Positions 56,101-62,854 of a stretch of DNA of 64,000 nucleotides are shown in pieces. This DNA is from Limnomonas spitsbergensis (Eukaryota > Chlorophyta > Chlorophyceae > Chlamydomonadales): contig JAYJMM010000039.1 of assembly GCA_037349105.1 (NCBI GenBank), positions 6,602,501 through 6,666,500 of the forward strand, given 5' to 3'. Within the stretch, counting starts at the first letter, position 1. Every line of letters starts with the position of its first letter. The position numbers were made by a program, and so were the translations under genes. The notes beneath the pieces are model-generated. The model was not told where the DNA came from, searched no databases, and saw only the letters and a program-made list of their open reading frames with translations.

Positions 56101-59100
56101 GCGTCGCCAGGCAACGACGGCTGCTGCTGCAGCAAGCTGTCGCTGTTTGCTGCTGGCCCTTGGACCACCGGTGACAGCCTGCGGCCCGCTGCAACGCCGC
56201 TGGGCTCCGACGGCCGCGGCTCGCTGCTGACACCAATCTCTTCGTTAGCCTCTGCTACGGGCCCGGGGACGATGGAGGGACCACCGCCTTGGCCCTCAGA
56301 GGGAAGAGCAGCTGTGAGGCTGCTGGGGGCTACCGAATGCGCAGGCCTGGTGACCGCAGCCTGGGGAACCCCTGCAGCTAAAGGAATGGATGCATCTTTG
56401 GGTGAGGCAGCAGCCACAGGTCCATATGGGCCATCCACAGCTGGAGAAGCAGATGGCTCGGAGGCCGCCGAGGCCATCCCTGCAGCCCTCACGCTAGCTG
56501 CAGGAGCACCAGCTGACAGTGAAGGCTGGAGCACGGCTGCTGCTGGGAGAACCAATGATGCTCTGATCCAGGCGGCAAGCTCGCCCCGCTCCCCAACCTG
56601 CTCGAGCCCTGGCACGGGCATAGCGCCCGCCTCGGCCGCGATCGCCGCGAGGTTGAATGCCGCGCCCACCGCATCTATTTGCGCCTCGAGCGCCAAAGTC
56701 GCCGCCAATGGCGCCTGCGGAACCACGCGCCCATTCGGCCCGACCAGTCTTGCCATCGAGGCCTGGAGCTCTGCAGCGTTGCTGGCCGTCATCATGGCTC
56801 CCGGAGCAAACGGCGCAGATCCCTCAGGGTTCAGTGCCCGCATGAGTTGCTCCGACATGGAGATATTGGTCTGGAACCCACCCTGATGGGAAGGTGCCTC
56901 TTGAACGGTGGAGCCCAGCATGCTGGATAAGGCGAGGAGCGGGGCCTGCAGCGGACCGCCGTCACCGTCCACACTGCTGCCCGCGTCGCCACAGCTTCCA
57001 ACAGCTACAGCGCTGGCCAGGTTCCGCAGCACCCCAGACAGGGAAGCAGACTCATCGCCATCAGCGTAGCTCGATGCAACCTCCTCGTATCTTGTGGAGG
57101 GGCCGCCCGGGGAGAGAGCGGCAGCCGCGCGCGCACGTCCTCCTAGTGGCTGCGGGAGCGCTGGCGGTCGCGAACGTGCCGTTCCACTGGCGGTTTGCTG
57201 ACCTCCTGGGACCGCCGTGCCATCGCCAGCCTTGGCTGGGGCAGTACCAGCGGCAGCAGAGCTGCCACAAGAAGGGTTCGTAGGTGGCAGGCCGTCAGCC
57301 AGAGTGAGGGGCATGGCGGCGAGCTGCCTGCCGAGGCATACGAGGAAGTTGCCGTCCGGGAGTTGAACGCAGCCGAGCATGTCTAGTTGGCGCAGCTGGT
57401 TCTGTGAGGGTACAGGGCAGTGAAGTACATACCAGTACACAAATGCAATATATTGCACCTATACATGCAACACATATACTTCCGGTATAACTGCATTTAA
57501 GTACATATATTGAATAGAAGATGGCGGGTGAGGGAAGGTGAGGCATGTCTTTCAAGCACTGCTGATTGTGTTGGTGGGGTACAGGGGCAAAGGAGAAGAA
57601 ATGGACGTGACAGATAATCAGGGAGAAACCTTCTACCTTTAAACCCTCAACAAGGCTGAGTATGCCCAGCAGAAGCAGGTGGTTACTTGTGTGTGTGGGG
57701 GGGAGCAATACAGTGAAACATGCAGGAGTCAGCTGGCCTAGATAACCTAGACCGTGAAACTGCACGAAACGTTAACTAGGCAGCCAAACGTGGCGCTAGG
57801 TGGCGCGGCTGGTTATTTCAGCAAGGGAGCAGGTTCAGTGCAGTGCACGCATAAGTGCAGGCCAGACAGCTTGGGGGGGAGGCTGCTGGGTGGCTGTTAC
57901 TGGGCTGACGGGAACCAAATTGTGACCCGCCTACGGCCCACGGCCCAAGCAGTAAGGCTCCTTGCACCAGGTCATCTCCACCATGGGCCATGGTGTGCCT
58001 AAATTGCAGCTGAAGCATCATAAAACAAGCAGTGCCTTGCTCCCTTGCGTGGCCTTCTTACTTGTTACTACATGTTAAACATATATGTTTACTACTTATT
58101 AAACGGGTACTTGGTACAATCGGTACTTGTTTAACGGGTACCACACTTCGCCCTGCACAAAAGTAGCCTTGAAGAACCCTGCAGTGGCCCAGTAGAGGCA
58201 AGTGGCCCAGTAGAGGCAAGTGGCCCAGTAGAGGCAAGTGGCCCAGTAGAGGCAAGTGGCCCAGTAGAGGCAAGTGGGCCAGTAGAGGCAAGTGGCCCAG
58301 GAGAGGCAAGTGGCCCAGTAGAGGCAAGTGGCCCAGTAGAGGGAAGTGGCCCAGTAGAGGCAAGTGGCCCAGTAGAGGCAAGTGGCCCAGTAGAGGCAAG
58401 TGGCCCAGTAGAGGCAAGTGGCCCAGTAGAGGGAAGTGGCCCAGTAGAGGCAAGTGGCCCAGTAGAGGCAAGTGGACCAGTAGAGGCAAGTGGCCCAGTA
58501 GAGGCAGGTGGCCCAGTAGAGGCAAGTGGGCCAGTAGAGGCAAGTGGGCCAGTAGAGGCAAGTGGGCCAGTAGAGGCAAGTGGCCCAATTGAGACCAAAC
58601 AAAACGAAACAAGAAAGAATTTGCACTCCTCCAAAGCAGGGCGTGATTATTTCTAAACAATGCAGCTTGAACACAGGTTCCATCCGCATTCTTAACTGCT
58701 TCCAGTCTGACGGCCAGACCAAAGAAATAAGAAAGGAAGCTACGCCCTATGAGGGTGTGGAGGTTAGTGGAGCAGCGCAGCTTGGCGCCGTAGCCACATC
58801 CGCGCCGATACCATGAGGCAAAAAGAAAGAAGCAACTTCCTCACGCGGCCAAACCAGACACCACCACCACTGCACCTTGAGATGCCTCATCCGAGCAAAG
58901 ACGGCCTTGGCGACGACGGCGACCAAGATGCCTGTGGCGGCCAGCGCAGCTAGCGCCGCAAAGCCGCAGCTGTACAGAAAGGTGGCCTCCAGCAGCGGCG
59001 AGCCGCCCTCACCGCCAGCCCCCGCCCCCCACCAGGGGCTGGTCAGCTGTGAGGCGCCGTCTGTACTGCCGCACACCTTGGGATAGTACTACAGAAGTAG

Positions 59101-62100
59101 GGCAGTACACATTAGGCTTGTATAGCTGTATTATTTAAGCCGCAATTCAGCTACTATCCTGGTAATCTTGGGTCCGTGCCTCTTGGGTCTCTGTCCTGTC
59201 TTCAGGCTCGTAGGGCCTCTGTCCCAGTCAGCGTCGAGAAAGCGCCCCCGCTGTTTGTGTAGCGTTCTTATAAATTAAAAGACTGAAGGATCCAGAAGTT
59301 GATTACGTCCTTCAAATGATCATTGGTCATTCTATTTTTTACAGTTGCAGGGGTGTGCATAGTGCCATATGAAAGACACATCGTGATCTCATGCTGTTTC
59401 CATGCACGGCCATGCGTGGCCCTCCTATCGCCTGGCCACTGCCCAGTCAGCGCCGGGCAGGCGCTCCCAGCGATGGTGTGGCGTTCATACCACTTGCACA
59501 AACTAAGATATATAGATGCTACAGTGCTCCACTATAATATCTACATGTCATGGTGCTCCACTAGAATTTATAGATGTTAAACGGTAGTGCTCCAATATAA
59601 TATCTAAGTGTTACACGGTAGTGCTCCACTAGATTATATAGATGTTAGAAAGGAGCACTGGAGCCTATCGTACCCTGTGCATGACAAGATTCTTATTTCC
59701 CATGCATTTCCATGCATAGACGCCATCCTCACCCACCTGGCTGTCCTGCTGACTGGGCTTGAATGCCGCTGTGCCATTATATAATTCAGTGACGAGCAAG
59801 CACTCATAGCATTTTAGGAACAACACGATATGTGCATGGCAAATGCGCCATCCTGCTGAGCCCATGCCCATGTTTGGCTTCTGAGTGCCACTGGCCCAGT
59901 CAATATGGTGCAAGCCCTAGCAGCATTTAAAGGGACACAGTTTGTGTGTATGGCAAGGGCGCCATCCTGCCCTGCCCATGTTTGGCTTCCATCGTTTCTC
60001 ACTTTGTCGTCCTGTTGACTGGCCTTAAGTGCCACTGGCCCATTCAATACCGTGCAAGCACTCGCAGCATTTGAAGGGACACAGTTTGTGTATATGGCAA
60101 GTGCGCCAATCTGCTATGCCCATGCATGCCCATGTTTGGCTGCCATCCCTTGTCACCTGTCCGTCCTGCTGACTGGGCTTCATGGCCACAGTGCCAGTCA
60201 ACGTCGGGCAAGTGCTCGCAGCGCTCGACGGGTAGGGACCCGACGCCATGATCTGCAGCCCAGAGGAGGAGTTGCAGCTCCCTGAACTGAAAGTCAGTGA
60301 CACACTGAGCTGCTTCGGGTTCAGAGCACCTGCCACGGGGTGGAGAGTTTCAAAGTGTAAGGGGTGTGGACTCGAGGCAATGATCTGCAACCCAGATGAG
60401 AGGAGATGAAAGGGCACACGCTACAGGGTATGGCGGGTGTGAGGGCCAAGAGGCTCGCGGGTCTGGAGGTGAGGGGGGTATCACTGATATGGAGTGATAT
60501 CTCCTCAGCCTGCAGGGGAAGTGTGATATTGAGTGATATCTCCTCAGCATTCAGGGGAAGTGGATATTGAGTGATATCACATCTGTCTTCAGGGGAATTG
60601 TGATATGGAGTGATATCCCATCTGACTTCATTGGAAGTGTGATATGGAGTGACATCTCCTCTACCTTCATTGTAAATATGATATTGAGTGATATCTCCTC
60701 TACCTTCAGGGGGAGTGTGTTATGGAGTGATATCTCCTTTACCTTCAGGGGAAGTGTGATATGGAGTGATATCTCCTTTACCGTCAGGGGAAGTGTGATA
60801 TGGAGTGATATCTCCTCTGCCCTCAGGGGAAGTGTGCGCTGGGCAGGAGAGCTCATCACCACTGATTATTGTGTGTGTTCAAATTATTGTGTGTTTTCAA
60901 TTTCAGCTGCACTTTGGCTTCATCAGTATACAAATCAGCTGCACTTTGGCTTCATCAGTATACACATCAGCTGCACTTTGGCTTCATCAGTATACAAATT
61001 AGCTGCACTTTGGCTTCATCAGTATACACATCAGCTGAACTTTGACTTCATCAGTATACACATCAGCTGCACTTCAGATACATCAGAGAGGGTCTGGAAC
61101 AGCGAACGCTGCTGCTTGGGCCTTGCGGGCCGCCCTTCAGCCGCCTGAAGGGGGGCCGCCCCGCATTCCCCAGCCCCCCCGGCTTTCGGGCAGACCCCCA
61201 AACGTGGCTTGGCTTGCAATAAAAAAGGAGGACTTTGGTAGCCCACCAAGAATATGATAGAGTACCAAGTGCAGCAGCCCAACGGGTGGTTTCCTCAATG
61301 CAGGATTCAGGGCGCATTCTTTTTTGTATAACGATTTTGCATCACCTAGTGTCAGGAGGCTGTAGAAGCCATCTTGGACCATGGCCCAGTGCCCGTTTCG
61401 CGCCCAGTACAGCTCAAACAGCTCTGTAGTGGAGGAGGAGGTCAGAGTCACGTCGTAGGCAGGCCCAAGGTAAAGCCGGTCGTACTGCTGCCCGTACGCA
61501 GACTCCAGTGCCTGATGGAGGGGCAAAGTAGGCAGCAGTCAGGATGAAATCAGAGGAGGAGGTCGGAGACACGTCGGAGGCTGGTCCGATGTACAATCAG
61601 CTGTACTGCTTCCCATACGCAGACTCGAGGGCCAGCCAAAAGGTTAGCAGCGGCAGCAGTTGAGCAGCTGTGGAACAATGGCGAGCGCGGCATTGATCCA
61701 GAGGGCACCCCACCACACACACAAAACACAGACACAGGCGGGCGTGGATCGAGTAGCCACAACTTAAAAGCTGAGGTTTGGGGTTTAGGGTGCAGGGTTA
61801 GGGGAAAGGCTATCGATCTTTCCTATACTAAACTCCCAAGAGCATTATTTGTGCCCCTAACTTTCTGGGGACCATAAGTGGGTTAATACCAACCTGCCCC
61901 TATGTAGCCTCCCACACTTGTGTTTCATCAGGGACAGGGTTGAGGTAAACCTCTCACCTTCAGCGTCCAAAACTCAGCATTGGAAAGATGCAGTGGGCTC
62001 GCGGGCCAGGCCGCGGCGGTGCCCACAGCGAGCGTTGTGGAGACTAGGCACAGCAGGCTGAGGGAGTTGTCCTGGATTACCGCAAGTTCAACCTGAGGGG

Positions 62101-62854
62101 CGCTGATGCCGGCGGCTGCACTGGTCGTCTTGAGGTAGCTGACCAGGGCCGGGGCGATGCCAACATGGACAATTGCGACCATAATTCTGTGATTTGGGCA
62201 TGGGAGGGAGGGAGGAAGGGAAGGAGGCAAGAATTTAGAGGGGGGGTGGGTAGGAAGACAAATTTAGGGGGGGGGCCGTACGGGCAAGGACAAGTATGAC
62301 CGTATTACTGCCTCGGAGACCGGGATAGGGATGGCATATTGAGAGGGTCGAATTGAGGGAGGAAATTTGAGTGTGGGAGCAATGCCAGCAAGGATTAGTC
62401 CATAGACCATAATGCCGCCAGAATGCTGCAAAGGGGGGCATGAAGGAGGGCTGATCGAGAGAGTGGATCAAAAGAGGCTGGCAACATTAGGGCGGGGGGG
62501 CGATGCGGACTCCAACCAGATTGCTGCACCAGGTGGGGGGGAGGGGGGGGGGAGGGAGGGAGGAAAGGTGGTCTTGTGAAGGGACCGAGGGGAGGTAGAT
62601 GCTGCTCAGCAGCTACAGTGTTTTGTGAAATATCTCTCGTCATCGTAGTTTAACTTAACCCTGAAACCCTGAACTTAAGCTGGCTCACCTGGCCCATGCC
62701 AGCAGGTGCTTAAGCCTGCCTGGGATTTGAGGGGTTAGGATCAACTCACAGAGCCCAGCCCAGTAGTTGCAAGACCTTCAGGAGCTGGAGGACACGCGAA
62801 GATGGATGACCCTTAGAAGCCATAACTAATGCCCTTGATACACTAGCTATCTGC
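28767..62854 (-). CDS. Giant 36-exon membrane protein gene, unknown family (5' end not found)
   Basis: I joined 36 exons by acceptor and donor sites, with the reading phase agreeing at every junction. The sum is 9,295 nt, one leading nucleotide plus 3,098 codons with the stop. From N to C the protein has a hydrophobic start, a Cys-containing segment, a transmembrane helix (exon 5), a 668-residue low-complexity exon, helical exons, hydrophobic segments in exons 12-14 and 17 flanking a Cys-bearing loop, Pro/Gly-rich exons, and a C-terminal third made of repeated units with EIRELV, LSTREW and LGxxQIE motifs. One intron is GC-AG. Introns are filled with minisatellites and decayed copies of neighbouring exon ends. 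It is likely a structural or receptor-like membrane protein, but this is inference, and I recognise no family. It could be two adjacent genes read as one, though the continuous phase argues against that. Confidence 0.7.
29371..29644 (-). CDS. Giant gene exon 35
   Basis: TLPRPSTICRIPQVVEGTLR, YLERMDAFMRQMDIAAIQRV and FHKTVKCVIRGEGWIQGN. Acceptor GGCACAG and donor GTACGT were chosen because they keep phase with exons 34 and 36. A donor at 29450 would break the frame. Confidence 0.65.
30365..30555. repeat. 9-bp (18-bp) intron minisatellite
   Basis: Alternating ATGCATGGG and ATACATGGG units inside intron 34/35. Confidence 0.85.
30690..31250. repeat. 45-bp intron minisatellite
   Basis: About 12 units of TTTGAACATGCCTGGCCGGC plus ATTCAAACTGGCATTCAGAC, decaying toward exon 34. 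Confidence 0.85.
31283..31340 (-). CDS. Giant gene exon 34
   Basis: 58 bp, VESVVNELVGKVDVSITFY. Strong donor GTAAGT. Confidence 0.7.
31719..31781 (-). CDS. Giant gene exon 33
   Basis: 63 bp, AILDKLPGGEWDERVLQKIS then H. Phase 0 on both sides, donor GTAGGT. Confidence 0.7.
31985..32770 (-). repeat. Decayed copies of the exon 32 donor end
   Basis: The sequence CTGCAGCGAGGGGTGCACAA..AGTCCCGC, the 3' end of exon 32, recurs in weaker form near 31997, 32144, 32237, 32338, 32438 and 32738. A 24-bp CTAGGTGACCCTACACCTTC array (32540-32735) lies among them. Confidence 0.7.
32851..33217 (-). CDS. Giant gene exon 32 (collagen-like segment)
   Basis: GIVDILQLLKIVNEKVPGPA, a short Gly-x-y-like run (QPGENGLPGGGG, QPGENGQPGKDGISG), then KILAKLDVVQGSMALRDFVH and PSLQ. 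Six decayed copies of its last ~45 bp lie in the following intron. Confidence 0.75.
33356..33390. repeat. CATC microsatellite
   Basis: CCATC/CATC units within intron 31/32, preceded by GGATGAAAGAGTGA units. Confidence 0.8.
33680..34310. repeat. 25-bp telomere-like intron minisatellite
   Basis: About 25 units of GGCTGTAGGCTAGGGTTCAG. Many units read TAGGGTTTAGGG. The array runs right up to the donor of exon 31. Confidence 0.9.
34318..34518 (-). CDS. Giant gene exon 31
   Basis: QEVALPLGRLEPMHDTLNTV then DDILVEIRALVFPTPVEPDN. The LVEIRALV block resembles EIRELV of exons 26 and 29. The downstream intron starts with a 25-bp minisatellite. Confidence 0.75.
35029..35405 (-). CDS. Giant gene exon 30, GC donor
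   Basis: VHTIWGFLNPMEGPGSWPET then SILIQIFNAVNNN, a Pro/Gln-rich linker, and LRKILRHVEEHLPGPQ. It ends TTCAG/GCAAGT, a GC-AG intron, and the phase fits exon 31. Confidence 0.7.
35640..35690. repeat. GGGTTCA heptamer repeat
   Basis: Tandem GGGTTCA, one step from the plant/algal telomere unit GGGTTTA, inside intron 29/30. Confidence 0.8.
36008..36235 (-). CDS. Giant gene exon 29 (repeat unit 3, part c)
   Basis: 76 codons, ISSNVSLTLVSIEKHLPIEM then TTILEIRELVEKDPGPSF and LGMMHIE. Paralog of exon 26. Confidence 0.8.
36378..36631 (-). CDS. Giant gene exon 28 (repeat unit 3, part b)
   Basis: GDTTNILTIVQAIQICLGPL, ISWSETSVFVQIMRAL, a Pro/Gly linker (EEPGQQPGPPGDN) and VMLNEIVSFLQ. The SETSxFxQI block recurs in exon 30. 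Confidence 0.75.
36828..37110. repeat. 18-bp intron minisatellite
   Basis: About 15 units of CACCTTGAAAGAAACCGA ending just before exon 27. Confidence 0.9.
37125..37239 (-). CDS. Giant gene exon 27 (repeat unit 3, part a)
   Basis: VHSFFELSTREWQALKALDG then HVHLQELIDLVRKLSSSI. Decayed copies of its 5' half are at 37303-37375 and 37404-37475. Confidence 0.8.
37797..38009 (-). CDS. Giant gene exon 26 (repeat unit 2, part c)
   Basis: 71 codons, ISSNVSLTQVSIETHLPISM then EIRELVGKDAPVF and LGLIQIE. Paralog of exon 29. Confidence 0.8.
38030..38300. repeat. CTCAGCTACACCATG intron repeat
   Basis: About 12 units of CACTCAGCTACACCATG-like sequence, a local expansion of the window-wide CAGCTACA motif. 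Confidence 0.8.
38354..38391 (-). CDS. Giant gene exon 25 (38-bp microexon, repeat unit 2, part b)
   Basis: Encodes GDTENIQIMTLLQ including the shared first codon. Paralog of the 254-bp exon 28, of which only the two ends are represented. Confidence 0.65.
38638..38660. repeat. Poly-C run
   Basis: Over 20 consecutive C followed by A-rich sequence. Confidence 0.9.
38873..38984 (-). CDS. Giant gene exon 24 (repeat unit 2, part a)
   Basis: IHSSVELSTREWRALKVFDG then HVHLQELIDLIRKLGGR. A close paralog of exon 27. Decayed copies of its 5' end are at about 39020-39215. Confidence 0.8.
39476..39685 (-). CDS. Giant gene exon 23 (repeat unit, fused form)
   Basis: 70 codons. ALNHREWEVLQSLVMHIKGL, then SINAHLVSLRETTTITKEAV and IVEKLGQVQIE. 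It looks like the material of exons 24 and 26 in one exon, a diverged unit of the C-terminal repeat. Confidence 0.75.
39805..39945 (+). repeat. Dispersed ~150-bp repeat, copy in intron 22/23
   Basis: GTGCTTCAGCTACAATTCAG, then GCTGGCGCAGCAAGGTGCC and GGCTGGTCAACATTTGGTCC. The clearest copy of the family. Confidence 0.6.
40292..40382 (-). CDS. Giant gene exon 22
   Basis: VYIMVETLDRVMLSLDPIGI then VGALKELVLA. 91 bp, needs two nucleotides from exon 21, which match. Confidence 0.7.
41116..41282 (-). CDS. Giant gene exon 21
   Basis: GGCIAALQMVMTVSQGWIET then LDLRIRLLVSKLDERLMKR. Helical. Donor is GTCCGG, weak but in phase. Confidence 0.65.
41540..41845 (-). CDS. Giant gene exon 20
   Basis: 102 codons. 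LIITTTELAFSVSRIQYDVT, a Pro/Tyr/Gln-rich linker, then ERTLELARRQVEQLVRSMQ. The start of this exon is repeated in decayed form three times in the upstream intron (about 41935, 42075 and 42430). Confidence 0.75.
41870..42500 (-). repeat. Decayed copies of the exon 20 acceptor end
   Basis: ACTGAGAAGGCCAGCTCTG..GTGATGATGAGCTGAG, the start of exon 20 with its acceptor, returns near 41955, 42100 and 42425. Confidence 0.75.
42845..43170. repeat. TTTAGGG-rich tandem repeat
   Basis: Units of GGAGGCCACAAGGGTTTAGG with GGGTTTAGGGTTTAGGG stretches in intron 19/20. Confidence 0.8.
43304..43765 (-). CDS. Giant gene exon 19
   Basis: 154 codons. Pro-rich start (GPADPPPPGVPPAHPAGM), a CCCC run, LLLLLRQMWFMYPSS, a Gly/Pro segment and a helical end (RPVIDRLDQIIETTMDTNFL). 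Confidence 0.75.
44001..44068 (-). CDS. Giant gene exon 18
   Basis: GARANKRHFKDITAQLPAAL then NQQ. 68 bp, phase 1 in and 0 out. It joins APIS of exon 17 to IKSAG of exon 19. Confidence 0.75.
44420..44680. repeat. 97-bp tandem repeat
   Basis: Three units starting AAATAAGTCAGACCCTTATC at 44422, 44517 and 44614, in intron 17/18. Confidence 0.85.
44892..45045 (-). CDS. Giant gene exon 17 (transmembrane helix)
   Basis: PPELIVMLLLGPLLLFVLIL, then VFLYLGLTAFGVSATLG. About 35 hydrophobic residues, long enough for one helix plus a re-entrant or second short one. Shares LGLTA with exon 14. Confidence 0.8.
45140..45470. repeat. ~82-91-bp tandem repeat
   Basis: Four units containing TGCTTGCAACTTCTTGTTTG, in intron 16/17. 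Confidence 0.8.
45677..45906 (-). CDS. Giant gene exon 16 (Cys-bearing loop)
   Basis: EDMQGTCIRVLAEG, FRAFQGCMDG and SHLACLVDNVRDS place three cysteines in the loop together with the one in exon 15. This is compatible with a disulphide-linked extracellular domain. Confidence 0.8.
46255..46335. repeat. TAGCTGAATC intron repeat
   Basis: Tandem 10-bp units of the reverse complement of the CAGCTA motif. Further copies lie at 46465-46525 and 46830-46990. Confidence 0.75.
47026..47181 (-). CDS. Giant gene exon 15
   Basis: SAIGCVAYQVNLLVKHFDAL then VEKDLLPLSVSSVA. Start of the loop between two transmembrane segments. A decayed copy of the exon start is at 47290-47365. Confidence 0.8.
47845..47980 (-). 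repeat. Dispersed ~150-bp repeat, reverse copy
   Basis: GATTGGGACCCAACCTGGGC at the left and TGTAGCTGACATGCAGCTGA at the right end, the expected order when inverted. Confidence 0.5.
48125..48264 (-). CDS. Giant gene exon 14 (transmembrane helix)
   Basis: TAALAVILSACSLWFLLLVL then LWLGLTAVLG. The LGLTA motif recurs in exon 17. Donor GTAAGT. Confidence 0.8.
49167..49695 (-). CDS. Giant gene exon 13 (two hydrophobic segments and loop)
   Basis: LVAISTAVMW continues the helix of exon 12. YQLLLIPGSLAVVLLALDCC is a second helix, followed by ~115 polar residues ending SSLSAQLAR. The intron before it contains a decayed copy of its start at about 49790-49830. Confidence 0.75.
50054..50282 (-). CDS. 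Giant gene exon 12 (helical, start of membrane domain)
   Basis: LSVTTAADGRPVDLTLWKHF, a charged stretch, then SVKFLGLRSMALMALGAIIP and FFAC, which with the next exon forms a membrane helix. Confidence 0.75.
50360..50890 (-). repeat. 96-bp tandem repeat spanning the exon 11 donor
   Basis: Six units, with the donor-equivalent CACC at 50403, 50501, 50597, 50693, 50789 and 50885. Each holds the last ~30 bp of exon 11, a GT donor and intron sequence with TTCAGCTACAGTTCAGCTAC. The central units are almost identical. Confidence 0.9.
50888..51202 (-). CDS. Giant gene exon 11
   Basis: 105 codons, MVDASNQVMSAAKQAVNAIA then GLLRRLLDAGRALWKEP. Its 3' end and donor (CAAGCAGAAG/GTGCGACG) are tandemly repeated five more times downstream at ~96-bp steps. 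Confidence 0.75.
52142..52240 (-). CDS. Giant gene exon 10
   Basis: 33 codons, VEPQILYRDLMTNVMAIMQQ then LDEEARASQDQAK. Amphipathic, coiled-coil-like. Confidence 0.7.
52662..52799 (-). CDS. Giant gene exon 9
   Basis: VLGVGGLLELASDSALGALS then NVLASQLSGQINAALGG. The in-frame donor is GTCGGT. A better-looking GTGGGG donor 4 bp downstream would break the phase, so this 3' limit is the least certain of the chain. Confidence 0.55.
52800..53040. repeat. 42-bp intron minisatellite
   Basis: About six units of GCCTGGCACCTGCATGAATG plus TACGAATGGGTGAAGGAAGC, starting at the acceptor of exon 9. Confidence 0.9.
53765..53953 (-). CDS. Giant gene exon 8
   Basis: 63 codons, MWSKLKASFSNRWMMKYQAS then ASSRERLMGLPVGENGADAE. 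A decayed copy of the exon start is at 54130-54190. Confidence 0.75.
54235..54330. repeat. Poly-G/GGA-rich tract
   Basis: Two long G runs of about 20 each, separated by GGAGGA repeats, in intron 7/8. Confidence 0.85.
54561..54786 (-). CDS. Giant gene exon 7
   Basis: YYLVLPGGQVTASYATGSIP, an Ala-rich stretch, then WQLFRDDVEGRKASVM. A ~60-bp copy of its start, also behind an acceptor, is at 54870-54930. Joins exon 6 as LLGLR-YYLVLPGG. Confidence 0.7.
55396..57401 (-). CDS. Giant gene exon 6, 668-residue low-complexity exon
   Basis: Begins NQLRQLDMLGCVQLPDGNF and continues as Ala/Ser/Gly/Pro-rich sequence. It includes four tandem 16-residue units of the form RSSGPAPALGPSGAGG (48-bp repeats at about 55860-56050) and NSSEQP/NSIEQP-type units on either side. 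It ends with a more ordered stretch, FYIKTCFNEYISLSFDDGVP then SKNVARALLGLR. The open frame on the opposite strand (55552-56886) mirrors the same GC-rich repeats and is taken as a shadow. Confidence 0.8.
57845..58016 (-). repeat. Dispersed ~150-bp repeat, reverse copy
   Basis: Reverse complement ends in ATGATGCTTCAGCTGCAATT. It shares GGAACCAAATTGTGACC and CCTTGCACCAGG with the 39805 copy. Confidence 0.55.
58183..58590. repeat. 18-bp intron minisatellite
   Basis: About 22 units of AGTGGCCCAGTAGAGGCA. Because 18 is a multiple of 3, several long open frames appear here on the minus strand, but they are not genes. Confidence 0.95.
58876..59088 (-). CDS. Giant gene exon 5 (transmembrane helix)
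   Basis: YYPKVCGSTDG, a Gly-rich linker, then a ~25-residue hydrophobic helix (FLYSCGFAALAALAATGILV onward) followed by basic ARMRHLK. The positive-inside rule would put the following giant exon in the cytosol. Confidence 0.7.
59400..60075 (-). repeat. Decayed copies of the exon 4 end
   Basis: GTCCTGCTGACTGGGCTTCA..GGCC with GCAAGTGCTCGCAGC, the 3' half of exon 4, reappears around 59430, 59740, 59890 and 60010-60070. Confidence 0.7.
60157..60329 (-). CDS. Giant gene exon 4
   Basis: Ser-rich with two cysteines (SSGSCNSSSGLQIMASGPYP, then STCPTLTG), probably outside the membrane. Decayed copies of its 3' end lie in the downstream intron at about 59430-60060. Confidence 0.7.
60480..60835. repeat. 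~39-bp intron minisatellite
   Basis: About nine units of GAAGTGTGATATGGAGTGAT plus ATCTCCTCTACCTTCAGGG. Confidence 0.9.
60904..61080. repeat. 32-bp intron minisatellite
   Basis: CAGCTGCACTTTGGCTTCAT plus CAGTATACAAAT, steps of 32 bp, five to six units. Confidence 0.9.
61115..61200. repeat. GC-rich palindromic cluster in intron 3/4
   Basis: CTTGCGGGCCGCCCTTCAGC..GCCTGAAGGGGGGCCGCCCC forms an imperfect long hairpin. Similar in style to 17021-17140. Confidence 0.5.
61346..61511 (-). CDS. Giant gene exon 3
   Basis: ALESAYGQQYDRLYLGPAYD then ELFELYWARNGHWAMVQDGF, rich in aromatic residues. A decayed copy of this exon's start is at 61549-61630 in the upstream intron. Confidence 0.7.
61958..62186 (-). 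CDS. Giant gene exon 2
   Basis: Hydrophobic, IMVAIVHVGIAPALVSYL, then VIQDNSLSLLCLVSTTLAVG. It resembles helical repeat (armadillo-like) sequence with exon 1, but this is only an impression. Phases 2 in, 0 out. Donor GTGAGA. Confidence 0.7.
62750..62854 (-). CDS. Giant gene exon 1 (first one found)
   Basis: Reads QIASVSRALVMASKGHPSSR then VLQLLKVLQLLGWAL. Acceptor CTTGCAG, donor GTGAGT. The true first exon with a start codon must lie further right, possibly outside the window. Confidence 0.6.

Noticed and set aside
55552..56886. 444-codon plus-strand open frame
   Set aside because: Antisense of exon 6. GC-rich repeats keep it open, while the minus-strand exon has splice sites in phase with its neighbours.
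58058..58722. Three long overlapping minus-strand open frames with repeats such as LPLLGH or STGPLA
   Set aside because: Shadows of the 18-bp minisatellite, whose period keeps all frames open.
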